Below, in pieces: positions 8,704-15,266 of a DNA stretch of 24,209 bases; the stretch's first letter is position 1; each line of letters begins with the position of its first letter. Source of the DNA: Rhodobiaceae bacterium (GTDB lineage: Bacteria > Pseudomonadota > Alphaproteobacteria > Parvibaculales > Parvibaculaceae); the NCBI GenBank assembly GCA_002746275.1, contig NVWR01000004.1:49044-73252 (forward strand), read 5' to 3'. The position numbers and the translations under genes were made by a program. The notes beneath the pieces are model-generated. The model searched no databases, had not been told where the DNA came from, and saw nothing but the letters and a program-made list of their open reading frames with translations.

Positions 8704-9182
8704 TGCCATTCCTCCGTCAACGTCTCATCTCCGAGAGCCATAGCCATCACCTCATAAGACTGTTCGTCTGTCCATCCGTTTACCGCCGTCGTGGTCAACG
8801 CTCCAAAGGCGCCCCCCAACACAACGGAGACGGCCAATGCCCCTGCGGGAACCACGGCTGACCCATAAGGCCAAAGCACGCTCATAAGTTGGCGCCAGAA
8901 ATTCACGGGGCTCAACACTGCATCGGCAACTTGCCTACCTTGAAGCTGGTCCAAAATACGGCTCTGCAACGCATAGCTCGCGGGTTCAACGGGGGCTGAT
9001 GCCAGGAGAGTATCCAGCGCTCTCTCTTCGCGCATCCGTTCAGACAGCACAGGGTCCTGTTCGATCACCGCAGCGAGATCACGCCGGTCCGCGTCCGGCC
9101 ATCGGGCCATGTCGGCACCATATGTCTCGAGCACAACCAATGCCCGGTCTCTGCGTTTCTCTTGTGTCTGTCTGTCGCTCAT
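8700..9182 (-). CDS. small single-span membrane protein, probable anti-sigma factor
   Basis: A 160-residue protein whose first 100 residues are soluble, charged and helical (YGADMARWPDADRRDL near residues 21-36) followed by one hydrophobic segment around residues 103-132 and a short outer tail. No ZAS zinc motif (HxxxCxxC) is visible, so it is not a standard ZAS anti-sigma factor. The start codon overlaps the sigma-factor stop as ATGA and the downstream start overlaps its own stop, so it is translationally coupled on both sides. Location, topology and size are what one expects of an anti-sigma factor (the CnrY role), although CnrY itself is much shorter. Function is inferred mainly from context. 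Confidence 0.7.
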   Translation of the reverse strand: MSDRQTQEKRRDRALVVLETYGADMARWPDADRRDLAAVIEQDPVLSERMREERALDTLLASAPVEPASYALQSRILDQLQGRQVADAVLSPVNFWRQLMSVLWPYGSAVVPAGALAVSVVLGGAFGALTTTAVNGWTDEQSYEVMAMALGDETLTEEWQ

Positions 9183-9886
9183 CGTTCTGCCCTTTCGGGG
9201 GTCATGGTGGGTGCCCTATCCGGCACCCCGGTCAGCTCTGACCATTCTGATTTCAATTTCAGCCTCAACGCTTTACGCCCACGCGACAAAAGCGACTCCA
9301 GAGCTTCAACACTAATGGCCAAGATATCTGCCGCTTCCGAATTCCCAAGCTGTTGGTAATGGGACAGGACAATGGCGGCGCGCTGGCGCTCCGGGAGGGA
9401 TTGAATGGCACCATCAATACATTCGGCCAACTGGCGGTCTTGTAACTGGGCTTCCGGATCGGGGCCATCACTGGCCGCATCATAATCCGGGTGCAAGGGT
9501 TCTGGTTTTTTCTTACGCAACCGATCCAGACACTGGTTCATCGCAATCCGGTGGAGCCACGTCGACAGTTTTGCGCGTCCCGGCTCCCACCGACCTGCCG
9601 CTGCCCAGGCCCGCATGAATGTGTCTTGGGCAACATCCTCGGCTTCGCTCGGGTCTCCCAGCATGCGTCGTGCCACAGCCAAAACTTGCGACAGATGGCG
9701 TTCGACAATGACGCGACCGGCGGCTTCATCACCCGCCGCAAGCGAGGCCATGAGCCTATCGTCTTCTCCCGCCTGTCTGCCGAATGTGGGCGTAATGACA
9801 GTTCCCCCTTCACATGAGGACATATGCCCCCTTGCATCCATACCGTGGCACCGCGCCAAAGTCATGAGTTTTGGCGCGGCATCCAT
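9179..9886 (-). CDS. ECF-type RNA polymerase sigma factor
   Basis: An extracytoplasmic-function sigma-70 factor. Region 2 covers about residues 45-125, including SEAEDVAQDTFMRAW (polymerase binding) and STWLHRIAMNQCLDRLRKKK (-10 recognition). Region 4 covers about 165-220, with LPERQRAAIVL and the helix-turn-helix NSEAADILAISVEALESLLSRGRKAL. A linker rich in Pro and Asp lies between. Regions 1 and 3 are absent, as usual for ECF. Start is uncertain: ATG 9886 gives 235 residues but has no good ribosome site and is followed by a strong hairpin at 9851-9879; ATG 9823 has AAGGGGG four bases upstream and gives about 214 residues, still with all of region 2. The first gene of the module ends three bases before 9886. 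It is probably held by the downstream membrane protein. Confidence 0.92.
   Translation of the reverse strand: MDAAPKLMTLARCHGMDARGHMSSCEGGTVITPTFGRQAGEDDRLMASLAAGDEAAGRVIVERHLSQVLAVARRMLGDPSEAEDVAQDTFMRAWAAAGRWEPGRAKLSTWLHRIAMNQCLDRLRKKKPEPLHPDYDAASDGPDPEAQLQDRQLAECIDGAIQSLPERQRAAIVLSHYQQLGNSEAADILAISVEALESLLSRGRKALRLKLKSEWSELTGVPDRAPTMTPERAER
9851..9879 (-). repeat. strong hairpin between the EF-hand and sigma genes
   Basis: CCGCGCCAAA (9851-9860) and TTTGGCGCGG (9870-9879) are perfect 10-base inverted repeats with a 9-base loop. No T-run follows on either strand, so it is not a classical terminator. It lies 10-38 bases after the EF-hand stop and inside the first codons of the sigma ORF if that starts at 9886. 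It may stabilise the EF-hand transcript or lower sigma expression, and it suggests a later sigma start (9823). Confidence 0.65.
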
Positions 9887-9889
9887 TAC

Positions 9890-10384
9890 TTACTGGTCTG
9901 CGCCGTGCCGCTGACCGTGTCTCTCTTGCCTTTTTTCGCGCGCGGCCTCGGCTTCATCTTTCGTGATCTTGCCGTCATCATTGGCATCAACGCGGTCAAA
10001 CATCCGGGCAAACCGTTCACCACGGTGGCCGCCTTGCATTTCCTCAGCGCTCAACGAGCCATCCTTGTCGGCGTCAAGACGCTCAAACATGCGCTGCTGA
10101 TGCTTTTCAATACGCGCCATCATTTTGGCCTGCATTTCTTCTGCAGAAATTTGCCCGTCACCATTTGTGTCGGTTTCGCCGAACCGGACGTCCCGTGCGT
10201 CTTCGACTTCCTGCCTTGTGACCTCACCATCCTTGTTGAGATCAAACATCTCAAACATGTCGGGGCCGTGACCGCGCATGCCATGGTGTCCGCCTGGACC
10301 GCGCTCTGCAGCAGCGATACCTACGGTGGCGGCCAAGGCAATTCCGGCAATCGTGGACATAAGAATTATTTTGTTGTTTCGCAT
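9890..10384 (-). CDS. secreted EF-hand calcium-binding protein (four EF-hand loops)
   Basis: A 164-residue protein with a signal peptide (RNNK charge, hydrophobic core to residue 26, AAA-ER cleavage site) and four canonical EF-hand loops: 48-59 (DLNKDGEVTRQE), 72-83 (DTNGDGQISAEE), 104-115 (DADKDGSLSAEE) and 133-144 (DANDDGKITKDE). Each carries the acidic residues at positions 1, 3, 5 and 12. A His/Gly/Met-rich stretch (residues 29-46) follows cleavage. It should bind calcium in the periplasm; its partner is not known. Start: ATG 10384 has AGGAG eight bases upstream; longer reading frames to 10504 have no signal peptide at the start. It is the first gene of the sigma module, three bases from the sigma ORF, so it may feed a calcium or envelope signal into that module. 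Confidence 0.88.
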   Translation of the reverse strand: MRNNKIILMSTIAGIALAATVGIAAAERGPGGHHGMRGHGPDMFEMFDLNKDGEVTRQEVEDARDVRFGETDTNGDGQISAEEMQAKMMARIEKHQQRMFERLDADKDGSLSAEEMQGGHRGERFARMFDRVDANDDGKITKDEAEAAREKRQERHGQRHGADQ

Positions 10385-10426
10385 CTGTCGATCTCCTGGT
10401 TGATGCAGCGATAGGCTGGGGGGCGA

Positions 10427-10462
10427 CAGGCATGCTTTTAGGGGGATGAGGGCACATGCCTG
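10427..10462 (-). promoter_or_regulatory. inverted repeat in the leader of the EF-hand/sigma operon
   Basis: CAGGCATG (10427-10434) and CATGCCTG (10455-10462) form a perfect 8-base inverted repeat separated by 20 bases, 43 to 78 bases upstream of the EF-hand start codon. It could be an RNA hairpin in the leader or a protein-binding site. Confidence 0.35.
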
Positions 10463-10529
10463 CCGCAAACGCTGGAGGCCTGATATGCCGCTGACCCAGA
10501 ACACTCTGCGTCATCGAAGGAGGTCTCGA

Positions 10530-10552
10530 CCCGTTTCATAGAGTTAAACGGG
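10530..10552 (-). promoter_or_regulatory. operator-like palindrome upstream of the EF-hand/sigma operon
   Basis: CCCGTTT (10530-10536) and AAACGGG (10546-10552) are perfect 7-base inverted repeats with a 9-base spacer, between the end of the GcvT-like gene and the EF-hand gene. No T-run follows on the minus strand, so a terminator role for the GcvT operon is unlikely. The GAAAC within the site, followed after 16 bases by CGATGA on the minus strand, is also a loose ECF-promoter-like arrangement. The rest of the 223-base gap shows nothing else I can support. Confidence 0.35.
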
Positions 10553-10607
10553 CGAGCGTGAGAATCCGGTCGCATAGAGATGTGTTTTATTCAACGAAGT
10601 TGGTTTT

Positions 10608-11858
10608 TCAGGAAAATTCCAAAAAAGGACGCTTTTCCAGCTTTACGGCGAGCCGTTTACAGCCTTCGCCCTCCTCGTTCACCTCGACGGTGAACCCACT
10701 TGAGGCCCCCAGCGCATCCGTTTCGATCAACGCGAGTGCGATATGATGTTGAAGCCTCGGCGACCATGCGTGGGACGTCACCCGGCCAACCTTACGATCA
10801 CCCACAAAAATTGCTTCAATACGCACGCCAGGTGACGCATCGACCTCAATACCCTTCATGGCGTGGCGGCTGCCGCGTTTGGCTATCGCTGTCAGGGCTT
10901 TCTGACCGTTGAACAGGGATCGTTCCAGACTCACTCTGTCCCCCTGCCCCAGGTCAAACGGTGAGCAGGCTGTTGAGAGATCAGGCGCGCTGAAACCACT
11001 TTGATAATCAATGCCCTCCAACGCTATGCCGTTTTCCAGACGGGCCACGTTTCGCACAGCCATGCCAACCGGCAAGAGCCCAAATGTGCGCCCGGCATCC
11101 AACAGACGCCGCCAAACAATCGGCGCATCATCGGGATCAGCCCAGAGCTCAAATTCAGAACCGCCCATCATGCCGGTACGGCTCACATACACGGGCATAC
11201 CGCCTAGCTCGACCCAAACAGCCTGCGCTTTCTCAAGAGAGTTTGCCTGCTCAATGCCCACGGCTTCTAGCACCGCCTCCGCCAGAGGCCCGCAAAGAGA
11301 CATCGCAGCAATTGTGCCGCTCACGTCTTCCACACCGACTTCGAAATCCTCAGCAGAGTCCAACATCCAGTCCAGATGAGGAGAGCGCACCACCAGTCGG
11401 AAATCTGTCTCTCCCAGTCGGAAAAGAAGCCCCTCGGTCACGATGCAGCCATCGCCTGCGCATAACACAGCACGGGCGACCTGGTTCACAGCGACCCCGG
11501 CCACCGACTGGGTCAACAACCGGTCCAGATAGATCGCGGCGTCTTTGCCCGATATCCGATATTTCACCAGAGGAGAAATGTCGGAAAGCGCTGCCCGCGT
11601 GCGCAGCGCGTCATATTCCTGCTCAACCGTCGTATAGACATTGGCGAGCGTATAGCCGTTCCACTCCGTCCATTGGTTGGTGCGGCTTTCGGTTGCCGCG
11701 ACCAGATGCAGCGGCGTTGTTAGAACATAACGCTCAAAGGGAAGCTCGTTCGCAGGCTGTTCAAACCAGGCTGGGTCTGGAGCTGTCCCCATCCCATCAA
11801 GGGGGGACAGCTGAACGATTTCTGTCTCATCCTTATCGTCGAGATTTATCTCGGTCAT
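10608..11858 (-). CDS. GcvT-fold aminomethyltransferase/demethylase-like protein
   Basis: A 416-residue protein of the glycine-cleavage T-protein/YgfZ/DmdA superfamily, whose members move one-carbon groups between a substrate and tetrahydrofolate. About 45 atypical residues precede the GcvT core. Visible core elements are LSDISPLVKYRISGKDA (91-107), LPVGMAVRNVARLENGIALEGIDY (the family's G-x-G-A-R-D-x-x-R-L-E-x-G region) and a C-terminal barrel with KVGRVTSHAWSPRLQHHIALALI. Where T-proteins have the conserved G-I-x-D-D segment with the catalytic Asp, this one reads GCIVTEG (137-143), so classical T-protein chemistry is doubtful. Start ATG 11858 overlaps the upstream stop as ATGA with AAGGAG ahead of it. 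It is the last gene of a coupled trio with two flavoproteins; demethylation or methylene transfer linked to their oxidation products is the likely but unproven role. Confidence 0.82.
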   Translation of the reverse strand: MTEINLDDKDETEIVQLSPLDGMGTAPDPAWFEQPANELPFERYVLTTPLHLVAATESRTNQWTEWNGYTLANVYTTVEQEYDALRTRAALSDISPLVKYRISGKDAAIYLDRLLTQSVAGVAVNQVARAVLCAGDGCIVTEGLLFRLGETDFRLVVRSPHLDWMLDSAEDFEVGVEDVSGTIAAMSLCGPLAEAVLEAVGIEQANSLEKAQAVWVELGGMPVYVSRTGMMGGSEFELWADPDDAPIVWRRLLDAGRTFGLLPVGMAVRNVARLENGIALEGIDYQSGFSAPDLSTACSPFDLGQGDRVSLERSLFNGQKALTAIAKRGSRHAMKGIEVDASPGVRIEAIFVGDRKVGRVTSHAWSPRLQHHIALALIETDALGASSGFTVEVNEEGEGCKRLAVKLEKRPFLEFS

Positions 11859-13432
11859 GAGATTTTCTCCTTCAAGAGCGCTGTGTCCGCCGCATATTTT
11901 CCAGGCAGACCCGTCAACCCACCACCCGGGTGGGTTCCAGCACCACAAAGATAGAGGCCTTCAACAGGCGTCGCGTAGTTGGCCATTCCAGGTGCTGGCC
12001 GGAAAGCCAGCAATTGATCAAAACTCATATCCCCTTGATGCCAGTGACCACCCTTGAGGCCCAATTTTTCCTCAATTTCAGGTGGCGTCAGTATCTCACC
12101 TGCGATGATCTTGTTACTCACATCCGGTGCGTAGAGGGCGATGGTGTCGATGACGCGCTTCACAAATTCATCGCGGCGCGCATCCCAGCCCCCTTCTACA
12201 TCGAAAGGAACATTTGGAACGACAATTGAGAGAACATGATGGCCCATGGGAGCCAAACGCGGATCATGATAGGAGGGAATAACCATCTCCATCACAGGAT
12301 CGAGGGTCAGCTCGTTGCGTTTGGCCGCAATGAAAGAACGTTCCACGGTCGCCATATCTGGGGCGATCAGCAGACGCCCGCCATACTCCCGGTCAGTGAA
12401 ATTCTCAAAGGTCGGCAATCCTTCCAGCGCCAGATTTATTTTGGCGGCGGACCCTTGTGATCGTATGCGACCGATATGCTTGGCCATCGGCGCTTCAAAA
12501 TGACGGGCCCCCAGGAGATCAAGACAGGTGGTTTTTGGATCCGCGCTGCTCATCACCAACGGCGCCTCGAAGACAGTCCCATCTTCAAGTCGCACGCCTG
12601 ATACTTTTCCAGCGCCAGCGATAATCTGCGCCACGGGGCTGTCCAACCGAATGCGGGCACCGGTGCTTTCGGCTGATGCTGCCAGCGCATCGGACAATGC
12701 GCCCGCGCCTCCAGCTGGATAGCCGGTTCCTTGGCCTAAGGTTTCCAGAGCCCTCTTGTAGAGGAAGGAAAATGCGGTTCCGGGTGTCTTGGGGCCTGAA
12801 TGGTGACCCAGCGTGGCATCAAGCGCCAGTGCGCCTTTCACCAGATCCCCCTCGAACGTGGCATCGAGAATACGGGCAATGCTGGACGGCATGAAACGCA
12901 GGAAGGCGCGTAAATCACGTGGTCCCAGCTTTTCAAGCCGAAGCGCTGTTGTCACCGGTACGCGCCCTGGCAGGTCCGGGCCCATTTCCGGCACGGGCCC
13001 CTCCAAGAAAGGGCCTATCACGGAAATAAACTTCTTCATCTGCGCATCAAACCGGCGCCAGGCATCCCCATCCCGGGTCGCGTGCGCGGTCAGTGTCGCG
13101 ATATCTTTTTTTCCCCCGGCGGGGATGATCACATGCTTGCCGCCCTGGTCGAGCGCGACGGTTGCAACGTCCCGCGTTGCCCAGACGAGCCCATGTTTGG
13201 CGAGCTTCAAATCCCGCTCGACCTTCTTAGGCAGGCAGGAGATGAGATGCGCGCCGGTGGAGACCTGATAGTCGGGAGATATTTCACCCGTGCGGGCGGC
13301 CCCGCCAATCGCGCTGCTTGCCTCCAGAACCACGACTTTCTTTCCCGCGCGCGCCAAATACCCGGCGGTCACGAGGCCGTTATGTCCCGCACCAATGACA
13401 ATGGCATCATATTGAAGGGCGTCTTCGCTCAT
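11855..13432 (-). CDS. PYROXD2/phytoene-desaturase-like FAD-dependent oxidoreductase, second of two tandem paralogues
   Basis: A 525-residue flavoprotein of the amine-oxidase/phytoene-desaturase superfamily. The FAD dinucleotide motif is IVIGAGHNGLVTAGYLARAGK (GAGHNG at 14-19) followed by the GG-doublet region SSAIGGAARTGEI, and the C-terminal FAD motif is CGAGTHPGGGLTGLPGKYAA. The pattern resembles the PYROXD2 group rather than carotenoid biosynthesis; no crt or isoprenoid gene is nearby. It probably oxidises an organic substrate with FAD; which one is unknown. Start ATG 13432 overlaps the previous stop as ATGA and has AAGGGGAGG upstream; the longer frame to 13528 is not needed. Its own stop overlaps the GcvT-like start in the same way. 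It is clearly related to, but much diverged from, the gene just upstream. Confidence 0.9.
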   Translation of the reverse strand: MSEDALQYDAIVIGAGHNGLVTAGYLARAGKKVVVLEASSAIGGAARTGEISPDYQVSTGAHLISCLPKKVERDLKLAKHGLVWATRDVATVALDQGGKHVIIPAGGKKDIATLTAHATRDGDAWRRFDAQMKKFISVIGPFLEGPVPEMGPDLPGRVPVTTALRLEKLGPRDLRAFLRFMPSSIARILDATFEGDLVKGALALDATLGHHSGPKTPGTAFSFLYKRALETLGQGTGYPAGGAGALSDALAASAESTGARIRLDSPVAQIIAGAGKVSGVRLEDGTVFEAPLVMSSADPKTTCLDLLGARHFEAPMAKHIGRIRSQGSAAKINLALEGLPTFENFTDREYGGRLLIAPDMATVERSFIAAKRNELTLDPVMEMVIPSYHDPRLAPMGHHVLSIVVPNVPFDVEGGWDARRDEFVKRVIDTIALYAPDVSNKIIAGEILTPPEIEEKLGLKGGHWHQGDMSFDQLLAFRPAPGMANYATPVEGLYLCGAGTHPGGGLTGLPGKYAADTALLKEKIS

Positions 13433-15021
13433 TTGCGCCTCCCCTTCAATGACCCAATGATTTCTTGCGCTGCGTTGGCACCTGCCGCCCCCATTGCCAA
13501 GCCACCGGGATGGGTGCTGGCGGAACAAACATAAAAATTGCTAATGGGACTTTGATAGGCGCTGTACCCGGGAACCGGTCGATTGAAAAACATCTGGTCG
13601 AGCGACATCTGACCGAGAAACGGGTCGCCACGGGTGTAACCGGCCTCGTCCTCAATGTCTGCTGGCACGCGCAGTTCCTCCCCCACGATGCGATCTTCAA
13701 AATCGGGTGCATGGTGCGAGATCATGTCTTTTACCGTTTGCATCAAAGCGTCGCGCCGCGCCGGTGACCACACACCATCATGCAGCTCGTGCGGCACATA
13801 CTGGACAGTCACGGCGAAAACGTGCCCGCCCGGTGGTGCGAGACTGGGATCATCAAGCGTTGGGATCGCAATATCCAATAACGGTCTTCCTGGTGGATAA
13901 TGTTCTGACCAATCGTCGTAGGCACGCGCCATGTGCGCGATGGCACCGCCAATATTCAGCCCGCCAGAAAGTGCTGGCAATCCATCTGGCAGATTTACGA
14001 AATCCGGCAACGCATCAAGTGCGAAATTGATCCGAGCGACAATCCCCTCCATCTGGACGTTTGCGACTTCCTCCGCAAATCCGTCTGGCAGTCCTGCCCA
14101 CTGGAAGAGGCTCAGAAAACTGCGCTTGATATCGAGGTCAGAGACAACAAGGCCAGCACTGATTTCTTCGCCGTCAGCCAAAACAACTGCCGTTGCCTTT
14201 TTGTTGGTCATCTTGATGTCGGTGACTTCTGCGTCGAAGCGAATTTCGCCTCCTCGGGCTTTTACAATGTCGCAAAGCACACGGGAGAGAGCCGCTGTTC
14301 CCCCCTTGGGGCTCATGCGCCACGGTGCCCCGCCTTCGCTTCCATTCAGCCATAGCGGCGGCAACAAAGCCGCGCTGGTCGGATCGTGAGGCCCCAGGGC
14401 GCGACCGACAAGAGCTGGTGCCGCCAGATGGGCAATCACTTCAGGGCTTTCGAAATACTGCCCAAGCAGGTCAACCAGCGATAGAGACCAAAATTTGGTG
14501 AGATCATAAAGCGCGTCTGGCGTCATCCCCGCGACCTGCTGGGCCTGAGAAAACCGGGTCCGTACAGCTGACAGCGAGCGGACAGCCGGATCGTTTGGGG
14601 TTTGCAATAGGTTTTCGCGGATGTAGTTGGCTTGACGCTGCATGTCGCGCGCAAAACGTGGCCATGCATCGGCATCACGGTGCGAAAGCCGGGCCAGTTC
14701 GCGCTGCATCACATGAGGGTTTGTATAGCTCGCTACATAAGAGCCATCGTCGAACAGCGACACACCGCCTTCGCGACGCACCATCTGCAACCCGTGGCGA
14801 CCGAGATCGAACTCACGGATCAATTCCGGCGGCAGATACCCATGAGAAAAGCCGATCGGCGGAACGGAGTATCCCGGCACCAGCTCATTGTGAGCAGCCC
14901 CGCCGCCCACATGGTCTGTGCGTTCGACAACAAGTACAGAGAGGCCTGCCCCCGCCAGACGCGCGGCAGCGGTGAGCCCATTCAGCCCCGCTCCAATAAT
15001 TACCGCGTCTGCGCGCTCCAT
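13429..15021 (-). CDS. PYROXD2/phytoene-desaturase-like FAD-dependent oxidoreductase, first of two tandem paralogues
   Basis: A 530-residue flavoprotein related to the next gene. The FAD motif is AVIIGAGLNGLTAAARLAGAGL (GAGLNG at 10-15), then HVGGGAAHNELVPGYSVPPIGF, and the C-terminal FAD motif reads CSASTHPGGLAMGAAGANAAQ, with Ser-Ala-Ser where its paralogue has Gly-Ala-Gly. Start ATG 15021 has GTGAGG upstream with suitable spacing. It is the first gene of the trio and follows a 245-base gap with several inverted repeats, so the operon promoter should be there. The tandem, overlapping arrangement suggests the two paralogues form a heterodimer or act on successive intermediates; this is inference. 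Substrate not recognised. Confidence 0.9.
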   Translation of the reverse strand: MERADAVIIGAGLNGLTAAARLAGAGLSVLVVERTDHVGGGAAHNELVPGYSVPPIGFSHGYLPPELIREFDLGRHGLQMVRREGGVSLFDDGSYVASYTNPHVMQRELARLSHRDADAWPRFARDMQRQANYIRENLLQTPNDPAVRSLSAVRTRFSQAQQVAGMTPDALYDLTKFWSLSLVDLLGQYFESPEVIAHLAAPALVGRALGPHDPTSAALLPPLWLNGSEGGAPWRMSPKGGTAALSRVLCDIVKARGGEIRFDAEVTDIKMTNKKATAVVLADGEEISAGLVVSDLDIKRSFLSLFQWAGLPDGFAEEVANVQMEGIVARINFALDALPDFVNLPDGLPALSGGLNIGGAIAHMARAYDDWSEHYPPGRPLLDIAIPTLDDPSLAPPGGHVFAVTVQYVPHELHDGVWSPARRDALMQTVKDMISHHAPDFEDRIVGEELRVPADIEDEAGYTRGDPFLGQMSLDQMFFNRPVPGYSAYQSPISNFYVCSASTHPGGLAMGAAGANAAQEIIGSLKGRRK

Positions 15022-15047
15022 ACGTTCCTCACTCTACCACCGCGATA

Positions 15048-15073
15048 ATATGTCCTAAAAGGAGACGACATAT
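15048..15073 (-). promoter_or_regulatory. operator-like 26-base palindrome upstream of the flavoprotein/GcvT operon
   Basis: ATATGTC (15048-15054) and GACATAT (15067-15073) are perfect 7-base inverted repeats around a 12-base centre that itself contains TCCT-AAA-AGGA (15053-15063). It lies 26 bases before the start codon of the first flavoprotein gene. On the minus strand it overlaps TATTAT, a possible -10 element. This is the position expected for a repressor site. Confidence 0.45.
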
Positions 15074-15100
15074 CAGCGCTTCAATTCCACACTCGCCGCG

Positions 15101-15125
15101 TTTCTGCCCCGACACGGGACAGAAA
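15101..15125 (-). repeat. 11-base-pair hairpin downstream of glnE
   Basis: TTTCTGCCCCG (15101-15111) and CGGGACAGAAA (15115-15125) are inverted repeats with loop ACA. There is one mismatch as DNA, which becomes a U-G wobble in RNA of the minus strand, so the hairpin is complete in a glnE-direction transcript. The minus strand has T-rich sequence before rather than after it, so it is not a typical terminator. It may be a leader structure or processing end. A second short hairpin, GGCGG/CCGCC, is near 15161-15174. Confidence 0.4.
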
Positions 15126-15266
15126 AATAACGGCACATCCAGCATTAATCATGTTTCCGGCGGTCTGCCGCCATTGCTGGCCGACAGTTCGTGCCCGTTC
15201 GCCATGATCGACGAGACTGGATAAGAGGTGAACTGCAATTTGCCCGCCAAACCGGTGGAAAAGCGT

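Noticed and set aside
9824..10414. 196-codon plus-strand frame opposite the EF-hand gene
   Set aside because: The minus strand carries a signal peptide and four exact EF-hand loops; the plus frame has no recognisable domain.
11084..11860. 258-codon plus-strand frame opposite the GcvT-like gene
   Set aside because: Pro/Arg/Ser-rich low-complexity translation without family features; overlaps a well-supported gene.
13429..15021. Carotenoid biosynthesis (CrtI) for the two flavoproteins
   Set aside because: The superfamily fits, but the N- and C-terminal motifs are PYROXD2-like, and neither crtB nor any isoprenoid gene is present; they are coupled to a GcvT-fold gene instead.
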